NCBI RefSeq assembly: GCF_040730185.1
Contig: NZ_CP160402.1
Coordinates: 1,736,001-1,800,000 of the forward strand
Direction of reading: 5' to 3'
Origin: Streptomyces sp. Je 1-332
GTDB taxonomy: Bacteria; Actinomycetota; Actinomycetes; Streptomycetales; Streptomycetaceae
Length of the DNA stretch: 64,000 nucleotides
Below the pieces are notes generated by a model. That model was not told where the DNA came from, made no database searches, and saw only the letters and a program-made list of their open reading frames with translations. The stretch's first letter is position 1. Every line of letters begins with the position of its first letter. Below, one piece after another: positions 1-8,021 of this stretch. The position numbers and the translations under genes are program-made.

Positions 1-1
1 G

Positions 2-583
2 GCGGGGCGCGGCGCGCGCGTGGAGGCCGTCCCCGGGGATGTCACGGACGCCGGGCACCGGGCGGATCTCGTGGCCGCGGCGCGGAAGCTGGGCGGTCTC
101 GATCTGCTGGTGAACAACGCGAGCGCGCTGGGTGCGGAGCCTCTCGTACGCCTTGAGGAGCTCACGCTCGACGGGCTGCGGCAGGCGCTGGAGACCAATG
201 TGGTGGCCGCGCTGGGGCTGATCCGCGAGGCGCTGCCTTTGCTGCGGGCCTCGGAGACGGGGGCCGTGGTCGACGTCAGCTCCGACGCGGCCGTCGAGGC
301 GTACGAGACGTGGGGCGGTTACGGGGCTTCCAAGGCCGCCCTGGATCATCTGTCGGCGGTCCTCGCGGTGGAGGAGCCGGGGATCAGGGTGTGGGCGGTC
401 GATCCCGGTGACATGCGGACCGATCTCTACGAAGCGGCCGTCCCGGAGGACGACGCCGCGGGGCGGCCGGCACCGGAGACAGTGGCGCCCGCTTTCCTGC
501 GGTTGCTCGACGAGCGGCCGGCGAGCGGGCGGTACGCCGCCCCCTCCCTGCTGGACGCTCTCTCCTCTTTGGACGCGCTATGA
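2..583 (+). CDS. SDR-family oxidoreductase, 5'-truncated by window edge
   Basis: The frame is open to the left edge of the window, so the gene begins upstream. The visible part lacks the N-terminal glycine-rich dinucleotide motif but keeps the NNAS motif (about residues 32-35 counted from the GTG at 20), a serine pair at 87-88 and the YGASK catalytic motif (Tyr101, Lys105). These are hallmarks of classical short-chain dehydrogenases. The likely activity is NAD(P)-dependent oxidoreduction of an unknown substrate in the cytoplasm. Its stop overlaps the start of the queA-like gene by 4 bp (ATGA), so the two are probably co-translated. Confidence 0.85.
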   Translation, partial: AGRGARVEAVPGDVTDAGHRADLVAAARKLGGLDLLVNNASALGAEPLVRLEELTLDGLRQALETNVVAALGLIREALPLLRASETGAVVDVSSDAAVEAYETWGGYGASKAALDHLSAVLAVEEPGIRVWAVDPGDMRTDLYEAAVPEDDAAGRPAPETVAPAFLRLLDERPASGRYAAPSLLDALSSLDAL

Positions 584-1662
584 CGCTGGCCGTGCGGGTG
601 CCGGACGAGCTGTCGGCGCGCGTCCCCGCCGAGCAGCGGGGCGAGGGCCTGGGCAGGGACGCGGTGCGGCTGCTCGTCTCGCGCGGGTCGGAGGTGTCGC
701 ATCACGCGTTCACCGAGTTGCCCGCGCTGCTGCGGGCCGGGGACGTGCTGATCGTGAACACCTCACAGACGCTGCCCGCCGCGGTCGACGCGGTCGCCGG
801 GCACGCGCGCGTGGTGGTGCACTTCTCGACGCGGGGCGACGACGGCCGGTGGGCCGTGGAGGTGCGGGAGCCGGACGGCAGGGGCACCACGCGTCCGCGG
901 GCGGGCGGGCCCGCGGATTCAGTCGTGCGGCTCCCCGGGGACGTACGCCTCGTCGTCGAGGAACCGCTGGCCCCGGGAAGCGGGCGTTTGTGGTGGGCCA
1001 GGGTGTCGGCCGACGTGCCCTCGCTGCTGCGGCGGCACGGGCGTCCCATCCGTTACTCCTACACGGAGAGGGACCAGCCGCTGTCCGCGCACCAGACCGT
1101 GTTCGCGCTGCCGTCGGCCGACGGGGCGGGCAGCGCGGAGATGCCGAGTGCGGCCCGGCCCTTCACCGCGGACCTGGTGGCCCGCCTGGTGAGCCGGGGT
1201 GTGCAGTTCGCACCGGTCACCCTGCATACGGGGGTGGCGTCCCCCGAGGCGCACGAGCCGCCGTATCCCGAGCTCTTCGAGGTGCCCGGGACTTCGGCGC
1301 GGCTGATCAACGCGGCCAGGGCGGGCGGCGGACGGGTGATCGCGGTCGGTACGACGGCGGTGCGCGCCGTCGAGTCGGCCGCGGGGCCCGGCGGGGTGGT
1401 CCGGGCGGCAGGGGGCCGTACGGAGCTCCTGGTGACGCCCGAGCGGGGCGTGGGTGTGGTGGACGGGCTGCTCACGGGGCTGCACGAGCCGCAGGCCTCG
1501 CATCTGCTGATGCTGGAGGCGATAGCGGGCCGGGCCGCTGTGGGCCGCGGTTATACGGAGGCGGTACGCCGTCTCTACCTGTGGCACGAGTTCGGCGACG
1601 TGCATCTCCTCCTTCCGGAGGAGTTTGCTCACACAGAGAATTGCTCTGGCAACTGTTGGTAA
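580..1662 (+). CDS. queA: QueA-like S-adenosylmethionine:tRNA ribosyltransferase-isomerase
   Basis: A 360-residue protein that matches the QueA family over its length: an N-terminal AGDVLIVNTSQTLPA segment, a central RPIRYSY and a C-terminal GLHEPQASHL block. QueA transfers the ribosyl moiety of SAM to 7-aminomethyl-deazaguanine in tRNA to form epoxyqueuosine. The gene overlaps the preceding SDR by 4 bp, and no tgt, queC, queD or queE lies nearby, so the role in this host may differ from textbook queuosine synthesis. The family assignment is firm and the physiological reaction is inference. Confidence 0.85.
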   Translation: MTLAVRVPDELSARVPAEQRGEGLGRDAVRLLVSRGSEVSHHAFTELPALLRAGDVLIVNTSQTLPAAVDAVAGHARVVVHFSTRGDDGRWAVEVREPDGRGTTRPRAGGPADSVVRLPGDVRLVVEEPLAPGSGRLWWARVSADVPSLLRRHGRPIRYSYTERDQPLSAHQTVFALPSADGAGSAEMPSAARPFTADLVARLVSRGVQFAPVTLHTGVASPEAHEPPYPELFEVPGTSARLINAARAGGGRVIAVGTTAVRAVESAAGPGGVVRAAGGRTELLVTPERGVGVVDGLLTGLHEPQASHLLMLEAIAGRAAVGRGYTEAVRRLYLWHEFGDVHLLLPEEFAHTENCSGNCW

Positions 1663-1706
1663 GGCTGTTACGTGTTCGATGTGAGCCCGCGCATAGGGCG
1701 CACGTC

Positions 1707-1810
1707 ACGTACGAAGGTCCCTAGTGGTCAAGAAAGTCCGTTATCGGCTGGAGCGCGTTGCCGTCATAACGTACAAAGCACCCCCTGATCCACTATCCGG
1801 CTTCGTACGT
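1707..1810. promoter_or_regulatory. Extended nested inverted repeat upstream of transglycosylase gene
   Basis: Three nested helices can be drawn: 1707-1716 (ACGTACGAAG) with 1801-1810 (CTTCGTACGT), 10 bp perfect; 1722-1730 (TAGTGGTCA) with 1786-1795, 9 bp with one bulge; and 1740-1748 (GTTATCGGC) with 1760-1770, 9 bp with a 2-nt bulge. A second copy of the outer arm (ACGTACAAAG, 1769-1778) could pair with 1801-1810 instead at 9 of 10 positions. It lies just after the queA-like stop and upstream of a plausible promoter, so it could be a 3'-UTR structure, a leader RNA or a set of operator sites. It does not match a ydaO-type riboswitch by eye. Confidence 0.45.
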
Positions 1811-1817
1811 CACTGCT

Positions 1818-1886
1818 TTGCCACAGAATTTTGCGGCCGCTAAGAATTGCATCCGTCGTTCGGCGCCGCGGTCTCGCACCGCGGCG
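1818..1886 (+). promoter_or_regulatory. Putative promoter and 5'-leader hairpin of transglycosylase gene
   Basis: TTGCCA (1818-1823) and TAAGAA (1841-1846) are separated by 17 bp, a plausible vegetative promoter with transcription starting near 1853. A perfect 9-bp inverted repeat, CGCCGCGGT (1864-1872) and ACCGCGGCG (1878-1886) with a 5-nt loop, would sit at the 5' end of the leader about 70 nt before the start codon. It could stabilise the mRNA or act as an operator. No experiment is implied. Confidence 0.4.
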
Positions 1887-1954
1887 TTTGTGCCGGATAT
1901 GAACATGTCCCCGCCGGCCGGAACGACCTCCGCGATTCGAAGAGGTCCATCAGC

Positions 1955-2674
1955 ATGTCCAAGCTCAGCACCCCTGGTCATAGTCGCCCCGCGCCGACCA
2001 AGACCCAGAAGTTCACGATCGCCGGTGTCGCCACGCTCGGCGCCGCCGCCCTCGCGTTCTCCCTCGTGCCGGGCAGCGCCGACGCCGGAACCGAGACCCA
2101 GAACGTCGAGGCCGCTCCGGTGGCCTTCAAGCAGAACGCCGACGCCCAGCAGGCCGTCGAGGCCGGTGTCATCAAGCAGCACACCGCCGTCGACAAGCAG
2201 GCCAAGGACGCCGCCGCCGCGAAGGCGAAGGCCCAGGCGGACGCCGCCGCGAAGAAGCGGGCCGCCGAGCAGGCCGCGGCCAAGAAGAAGGCCGAGGACG
2301 AGCGCAAGGCCAAGGAAGCCGCGAGCCGTGCCGCCGCGCGCAAGCCGGTCTACACCAACAACCTCGACGGCTGGATCCGCCAGTCCCTGGACATCATGAA
2401 GTCCAAGGGCATCCCCGGTTCCTACGAGGGCCTGCACCGCAACATCATCCGTGAGTCGGCGGGCGACCCGAACGCCAAGAACGGCTGGGACATCAACGCC
2501 ATCAACGGCACCCCGTCCGTCGGCCTGCTGCAGGTCATCCAGCCCACGTTCGACGCCTACCACGTCCAGGGCACGTCCACGAACATCTACGACCCGGTCG
2601 CCAACATCACGGCCGCGGCCAACTACGCGGCCGACCGGTACGGCTCGATGGACAACGTGAACGGCGCCTACTGA
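1955..2674 (+). CDS. Secreted transglycosylase SLT domain protein
   Basis: A 239-residue exported protein. A basic N-terminus and hydrophobic segment (about residues 20-40, ending VPGSADAG) form a signal peptide. A lysine/alanine/glutamate-rich coiled-coil region (about 55-130) follows, then a lysozyme-like SLT domain with the catalytic-glutamate region RESAGDP and a GLLQVIQPTF block. It should cleave peptidoglycan at the cell surface. The ATG at 1955 was chosen over the in-frame start at 1847 because the purine-rich AGAGG lies just upstream and the signal peptide then begins normally. It is separated from its neighbours and followed by a strong terminator. Confidence 0.85.
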   Translation: MSKLSTPGHSRPAPTKTQKFTIAGVATLGAAALAFSLVPGSADAGTETQNVEAAPVAFKQNADAQQAVEAGVIKQHTAVDKQAKDAAAAKAKAQADAAAKKRAAEQAAAKKKAEDERKAKEAASRAAARKPVYTNNLDGWIRQSLDIMKSKGIPGSYEGLHRNIIRESAGDPNAKNGWDINAINGTPSVGLLQVIQPTFDAYHVQGTSTNIYDPVANITAAANYAADRYGSMDNVNGAY

Positions 2675-2723
2675 GCCTGATCTCCTGATCAACGGACCTC
2701 TTCACCGAGGCTCGTCAGACGCC

Positions 2724-2757
2724 GAAGGGCGGCACCCCGCGCGGGGTGCCGCCCTTC
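2724..2757. terminator. Bidirectional terminator
   Basis: A perfect 17-bp inverted repeat with no spacer (arms 2724-2740 and 2741-2757, GAAGGGCGGCACCCCGC) sits between the convergent transglycosylase and ABC transporter genes. It can serve both strands. Confidence 0.85.
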
Positions 2758-2777
2758 TCGTCGTGTCCTAAGGCCCG

Positions 2778-5375
2778 CTACTTGCGCATGACCTCGGGCT
2801 CGTGGCGGCGCAGCAGCCGCGCGACCGCGAAGCCGCAGGCGATGCCGATCAGGAGCAGGATCGTGATGTTCATGCCCCACTGGCCCGCCGAGTGCTCCCA
2901 CAGCGGGTCGAGGTCGCCCGGCTTCTTCGGGTCCCACGGCGGCATGAGGTGGGCGAGGTCCAGCGTGGCGCCCGCGCCGGCGATGGCCCAGCGCGAGGGC
3001 ATCAGCCAGGCGAACTGCTCCAGGCCCGGCGAGCCGTAGACCTGGAAGAGCACGCCGGTGAAGACGACCTGGACGATCGCGAACATCACCAGGAGCGGCA
3101 TGGTCTTCTCGGAGGTCTTCACCAGCGAGGAGATGACCAGGCCGAACATCATCGACGTGAAGCCCAGGGCGATGATGACCAGGCAGATCTCGACGGCCGG
3201 GGGCATGATCAGGCCCTCTTCCGGCATGTCGCGGGTCGCGAAGCCGATGCCGCAGATGATGACGCCCTGGAGGGCCGTGATCACGCCGAGGACGATGACC
3301 TTGGACATCAGGTACGCCGAGCGGGAGAGGCCGGTGGCGCGCTCCCGTTCGTAGATGACCCGTTCCTTGATCAGCTCTCGTACGGAGTTGGCCGCGCCCG
3401 AGAAACACATGCCGACCGCGAGGATCAGCATGATCGTGCCGGCGTCGCCGTTGAACTTCGACGGCGGCTCGGGAGGCGCGAGGCCGAAGTCGGCCGGGAT
3501 GACGACGCTGACGATGCCGAGGACCGCGGGCAGGATCACCATCAGACCCATGAAGCCCTTGTCGGACGCGATCACCGAGGTGTAGCGGCGGATCAGGGTC
3601 CACAGCTGCGAACCCCAGCCCTGCGGCTTGGGCGGTCTGATCGCCTGCGGGGGCGGCATGTGGACGGACTGCGCGGCCACGGCGTCGATGTCGGCGGCGT
3701 ACATCTGGTAGTGCTGCGAGCCCTTCCAGCGGCCCGCCCAGTCGTAGTCGCGGTAGTTCTCGAACGCCGAGAAGACGTCCGCCCACGTCTGGTAGCCGAA
3801 GAAGTTGAGCGCTTCCTCCGGCGGACCGAAGTACGCGACCGAGCCGCCCGGCGCCATCACCAGGAGCTTGTCGCAGATCGCCAGCTCGGCGACCGAGTGC
3901 GTGACGACCAGGACCGTGCGGCCGTCGTCGGCGAGGCCGCGCAGGAGCTGCATGACGTCGCGGTCCATGCCCGGGTCGAGGCCGGATGTGGGCTCGTCCA
4001 GGAAGATCAGCGACGGCTTGGTGAGCAGCTCCAGGGCCACCGACACGCGCTTGCGCTGGCCACCGGAGAGGGAGGTGACCTTCTTCTCCTTGTGGATGTC
4101 CAGCTTGAGCTCGCGCAGGACCTCGCCGATGCGCTGCTCGCGCTCCTGCTCGCTGGTGTCCGAGGGGAAGCGCAGCTTGGCGGCGTACTTGAGGGCCTTC
4201 TTGACGGTCAGTTCCTTATGCAGGATGTCGTCCTGCGGGACCAGACCGATGCGCTGGCGCAGCTCGGCGAACTGCTTGTAGAGGTTCCGGTTGTCGTAGA
4301 GGACGTCGCCCTTGTTGGCGGGCCGGTAGCCGGTGAGCGCCTTCAGGAGGGTGGACTTTCCGGAGCCCGAGGGGCCGATGACCGCGATGAGCGACTTCTC
4401 CGGGACGCCGAAGGAGACGTCCTTGAGGATGTCCTTGCCGCCGTCGACCGTCACCGTCAGGTGGCGGGCGGAGAAGGAGATCTCACCGGTGTCGACGAAC
4501 TCCTCGAGCCGGTCGCCGACGAGCCGGAACGTCGAGTGGCCGACGCTGACGATGTCGTTCGGGCCGATGAGGGCCGTGCCCGACTTCGCGACCGGCTGAC
4601 CGTTGATGTACGTGCCGTTGTGCGAGCCGAGGTCGTGGATCTCGAAGCGGCCGTCCGGAGTGGCCGTGAACTCGGCGTGGTGCCGCGAGACCTGGAGGTC
4701 GGAGACGACCAGTTCGTTCTCCAGGGCGCGGCCGATGCGCATCTTGCGGCCGAGCGAGAGCTGGTGGAACGTCGTCGGGCTGCGGTCACCGTAGACCGGC
4801 GGGGCCCCCGCGACACCGCCGGAACCCGCGCCGGGACCCTGCTGCTGCGGGACCTGCGGCTGCTGGTGCTGAGCGGCCTGCTGAGGCTGCGGCCAGCCCT
4901 GCTGCTGGGGCATCTGCTGCTGCGCCTGGTACTGCGGCGCCTGCGGCTCGGGTGCCTTGGCGGCCCAGCCGGGCCCGCCCTGCTGCTGCGCGTGGTGCTG
5001 CGGTGCCTGGTGTTGCGGCGCATGGTGGGCCGGGGCCTGCTGAGCGGCCTGCTGCGGTGCGGATACGGCGGCGGCGCCCGAGGCGCCACCGGACACATTC
5101 AGCCGCGGGCCGTCGGTCGCGTTACCGAGGTTCACCGCCGAGCCGGGGCCGATTTCCATCTGGTGGATCCGCTGGCCCTGCACAAACGTGCCATTGGTGC
5201 TGCCGTGGTCCTCGATGACCCAACTGCGGCCGCTCCAGCTGATCGTGGCGTGCCGCCAGGACACTCTGGCGTCGTCAAGCGCGAGATCCCCCTGCGGATC
5301 ACGTCCGAGGGTGTACGACCTGGACGGATCGAGCGTCCAGGTCCTTCCATTCAATTCCAGTACGAGTTCCGGCAC
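2778..5375 (-). CDS. FHA-domain ABC transporter, fused ATPase and permease
   Basis: An 865-residue single-chain transporter like mycobacterial Rv1747. Two forkhead-associated domains (about 20-90, with RHATI and GSTNGTF; about 210-285, with SRHHAEF and GSHNGTY) flank a Gln/His/Pro/Ala-rich linker (about 105-185). An ABC ATPase follows with Walker A GPSGSGKST (334-342), signature LSGGQRKR and a Walker B ending FLDEPTSGLDPG. An ABC-2-type membrane domain with about six segments completes the C-terminus. FHA domains bind phosphothreonine, so control by Ser/Thr kinases is likely, as known for Rv1747. The start is GTG. The cargo is unknown; lipid or cell-wall precursors are a guess by analogy. Confidence 0.9.
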   Translation of the reverse strand: MPELVLELNGRTWTLDPSRSYTLGRDPQGDLALDDARVSWRHATISWSGRSWVIEDHGSTNGTFVQGQRIHQMEIGPGSAVNLGNATDGPRLNVSGGASGAAAVSAPQQAAQQAPAHHAPQHQAPQHHAQQQGGPGWAAKAPEPQAPQYQAQQQMPQQQGWPQPQQAAQHQQPQVPQQQGPGAGSGGVAGAPPVYGDRSPTTFHQLSLGRKMRIGRALENELVVSDLQVSRHHAEFTATPDGRFEIHDLGSHNGTYINGQPVAKSGTALIGPNDIVSVGHSTFRLVGDRLEEFVDTGEISFSARHLTVTVDGGKDILKDVSFGVPEKSLIAVIGPSGSGKSTLLKALTGYRPANKGDVLYDNRNLYKQFAELRQRIGLVPQDDILHKELTVKKALKYAAKLRFPSDTSEQEREQRIGEVLRELKLDIHKEKKVTSLSGGQRKRVSVALELLTKPSLIFLDEPTSGLDPGMDRDVMQLLRGLADDGRTVLVVTHSVAELAICDKLLVMAPGGSVAYFGPPEEALNFFGYQTWADVFSAFENYRDYDWAGRWKGSQHYQMYAADIDAVAAQSVHMPPPQAIRPPKPQGWGSQLWTLIRRYTSVIASDKGFMGLMVILPAVLGIVSVVIPADFGLAPPEPPSKFNGDAGTIMLILAVGMCFSGAANSVRELIKERVIYERERATGLSRSAYLMSKVIVLGVITALQGVIICGIGFATRDMPEEGLIMPPAVEICLVIIALGFTSMMFGLVISSLVKTSEKTMPLLVMFAIVQVVFTGVLFQVYGSPGLEQFAWLMPSRWAIAGAGATLDLAHLMPPWDPKKPGDLDPLWEHSAGQWGMNITILLLIGIACGFAVARLLRRHEPEVMRK

Positions 5376-5639
5376 TCCAGCCCCACTGAGTTGTCCCCCG
5401 AGCTAGCCCCCGTCATGGGGAGTCTAGGGATGTCGAACATCGGGAGGAACTATTTCAGGCGGAGGCCTCTGACCGAAAGTCGGGCCTTGTGAAGACTGCG
5501 TACGGGCCTCTGTGGCCGCCCCGTTGACGGGGCAGAAACCACCCCGGAGAGTAGTAACCGCCCATGAGTCCATACGGATCATGCGCATTGCGCATATCTC
5601 GCATGAATCGGGCGATGCGACGTGAGTCGGGGGGTCCTG

Positions 5640-7514
5640 ATGGAGTCCGGCGGAAAACGGGTCGAAGGCCGGGGTGTGCGGTGGGGCGATGTGCTGCTCT
5701 CCGCGATCGCCGCTGTGAGCTGGGCACTTGTCGGGATGGCCGGTGCGGCGGCGCTCGGTCTGCACCTTCTCGGCGCGAACGCGGTGGGGTCACTGGGGCC
5801 GATGACGGCTGCCGTGGTGGCGCTCGGCGCGGGTGGCTCGGTCACCCCGTCCGGTGACGTGTCGGCGTTCGGGCTCGAAGGGGCCGAGGCGACCACGGCG
5901 ATCGACGTCGCGCCACTGGGGGTCGGCCTCGCGGGCGCGGTGCTGCTTGCGTATTTCTTCCTACGCTCCTTGCGCGGAGCGGGAGTTGTGATCACGACCG
6001 CCGAGTTGGCTGCGCGTGTCAGTGCGGTGATCGTCCTCTTTCTTGTGATGCTCGGCGGGTTGGCATGGGCTGGTCACGACATCATCACGATCGACGGCGA
6101 GCAGCTGGGGATCGACAAGGGCATCGAGGAGGGCGTCGACCAGCTCCCCGATGACATCACGGACAAACTTCCCGACGGTCTCGGTGACATCGGCGGTCTG
6201 CTGCCCGACCGGCTCGGCGATCTCGCCCAGGCGAAGGCCGCGGTCGGCTTCACGGTGGACACGGGGCCGACGCTGCTCGGGGGCGCGGTGTGGGTGAGCG
6301 TCGTCCTGCTGATCGCGCTGCTCGCCTCGCGTCGTACGCCGTTGCCGCGCGGGTGGGACAGCGTGCACCGCGTGCTGCGTCCTGCCGCGTCGGCGCTGGT
6401 CACGGTGTTGCTCATGGCGGTGCTCGCCGGTCTTGCCGCGGCGCTGTACGCGATGATCGGCGACGCCCATCCTCGGCGGATCGCGGGCGCGGCGTTGCTC
6501 GGGGCGCCGAACGGGGTGTGGCTCGGGGTGCCGGTCGGGCTCTTCGTGCCGTGGGACGGCGAGGCGACGGGCGAGCTGGCGAAGCTTCTGCCGGATCCGC
6601 TGGACGAGCTGCTCGCGGGTTCGGGCACCGCGGGCGCCGCGGGGGGCGAGGCGGTGACGCTGGGGCGGCTGGCGGAACTCGACAGCCGGGTCTGGCTTCT
6701 CGGGGTCGCGGCGGCGCTGATGATCCTGTGCGCCGGGGTGCTCACCGCGGTCCGCACTCCTTACATACGTGGTGAGACAGGCCCCCTGCGGTTCGCGGGA
6801 CAGTGCGCGGTGCGGCTCGGCGCGCTGACGGCGGTGGCGCTGCCGCTGCTGGTGTGGCTGACGGGAGTCTCCGCGAACGCCTCACTCTCGGTCCTCGGCT
6901 TCGACGCTTTCGGGGCGGGGATAGAACTGCACGGCCAACTGGGGATGGCCTTGATCCTGGGGGCGGCGTGGGGTGCGGGGGCGGGGGCGGTGGGGGCGGC
7001 GCTTGCTGTGGCCAGTGGGGCGGCAGGGGGGAGGGTTGCTGCGTTGGCCCTTGTGGGGGTGGGGGCTGCGGGGGCGGGGGTGGATGCTGCGGGCCCAGCG
7101 GGGGCTGGGGGGTCGCGGGGAGCTGCGGGGGCCGCGGGGGCGGCCGGAGCTGCGGGGGCGCCCGGAGTCGCGGGGGCGACCGGCACCGCCGGGGCTCCGG
7201 GGCCGCACGGCACCGCCGGGGCTGCGGGGTCGCCGGGTAATGCGGGGGCTGCGGGGTCGCCCGGTGCTGCGGGGCCGTACAGCCCGAGCGCGCCCTTCCG
7301 GCCCTCGAACCCTGACACGAACCCCTACCTGCGTCCGCCCAGCGATGTCTCCGGGGCGCCGACGGTGGTGGGCCCGATCACGCCTCCCCCGCGCCCAAAG
7401 CCGAAGCCGCGCCCGCGCTCATCGGGCAACGGAGACTGGCCACCCCCGCCTCCCCCACCGCCGCCGCCTCCGAAGCGGGGGCCGCGGGGGCCGCGGGGCG
7501 GCGGGGGGCGGTAG
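5640..7514 (+). CDS. Streptophobe family membrane protein with collagen-like tail
   Basis: A protein of 624 residues. The N-terminal part (WGDVLLSAIAAVSWALVGMA and GSVTPSGDVSAFGLEGAEA) matches the streptophobe family, multi-pass membrane proteins found almost only in Streptomyces, with about ten hydrophobic segments through residue 460. The C-terminal part is a run of about 17 Gly-X-Y triplets rich in Ala and Pro (about residues 490-545), then a Pro-rich stretch with polyproline and a basic Gly/Arg end. The ATG at 5640 has a G-run about 7 nt upstream and is preferred to the GTG at 5622. Function is unknown. Confidence 0.8.
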   Translation: MESGGKRVEGRGVRWGDVLLSAIAAVSWALVGMAGAAALGLHLLGANAVGSLGPMTAAVVALGAGGSVTPSGDVSAFGLEGAEATTAIDVAPLGVGLAGAVLLAYFFLRSLRGAGVVITTAELAARVSAVIVLFLVMLGGLAWAGHDIITIDGEQLGIDKGIEEGVDQLPDDITDKLPDGLGDIGGLLPDRLGDLAQAKAAVGFTVDTGPTLLGGAVWVSVVLLIALLASRRTPLPRGWDSVHRVLRPAASALVTVLLMAVLAGLAAALYAMIGDAHPRRIAGAALLGAPNGVWLGVPVGLFVPWDGEATGELAKLLPDPLDELLAGSGTAGAAGGEAVTLGRLAELDSRVWLLGVAAALMILCAGVLTAVRTPYIRGETGPLRFAGQCAVRLGALTAVALPLLVWLTGVSANASLSVLGFDAFGAGIELHGQLGMALILGAAWGAGAGAVGAALAVASGAAGGRVAALALVGVGAAGAGVDAAGPAGAGGSRGAAGAAGAAGAAGAPGVAGATGTAGAPGPHGTAGAAGSPGNAGAAGSPGAAGPYSPSAPFRPSNPDTNPYLRPPSDVSGAPTVVGPITPPPRPKPKPRPRSSGNGDWPPPPPPPPPPPKRGPRGPRGGGGR

Positions 7515-7600
7515 GGCGTTCTGTCCCGCCGCTTCGCGGCGAATGCTTTCCCGCCCACCCACCCGATCACCCTGCGGCCGAGACTGCGATCGACAGGCGG

Positions 7601-7905
7601 GGACCGTCGACGCCGCGGGGTAAACGGGTGGGCGGGCGGGAAAGACCCGCCGGAGGTGAACGCCCGGGAGGCATAAAAGCCGCCGAGAGGCACCAGCGGC
7701 TAGGAAAAGCCGCCGCCCGATGGCCACCCGCCAGCGGGGACCGTCGACGCCACGGGGTGAACGGGCGGGCGGGCGGGCGAAAATCCGCCGGAGGTGAACG
7801 CCCGGGCGGGGAAAGAAACCGCCGAGGGGCACCCGCGGCTGGGAAAAACCGCCGCCCAAGGGCCACCCGCCCCCGGGCACCGTCGACGCCCCGGGGTGAG
7901 CGGCG
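7601..7905. repeat. Tandem repeat block of about 137 bp units
   Basis: Two full units and the start of a third, anchored on ACCGTCGACGCC at 7603, 7740 and 7879 (periods 137 and 139 bp). Each full unit also carries CCGCCGGAGGTGAACGCCCGG and a later GGAAAAxCCGCCGCCC. Units differ at scattered positions, so the duplication is not recent. It fills most of the 507-bp gap between the streptophobe gene and serB. Open frames across it on both strands look like artefacts of the repeat. No spacer/repeat alternation like a CRISPR is present. Confidence 0.8.
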
Positions 7906-8021
7906 GGTGGGTTGGGGGAGGAAAAGTGGGCCGGGGAGGAGGCGGTCGGCGCCCTGCGTGGGTGTCCGGGGAGCGGACCGGCGGTACGCCCCCGAGGGGC
8001 GACGGATACCGTGGAGACACC

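Noticed and set aside
1663..1954. ydaO-type c-di-AMP riboswitch before a cell-wall hydrolase gene
   Set aside because: The conserved core motifs of that riboswitch are not visible in this leader.
2802..5492. 896-codon open frame on the plus strand
   Set aside because: It lies opposite the FHA-ABC transporter gene, whose domains are unmistakable; the antisense frame is a high-GC artefact.
7601..7905. CRISPR-like repeated block
   Set aside because: Units are about 137 bp, divergent, contiguous and without unique spacers; no cas genes.
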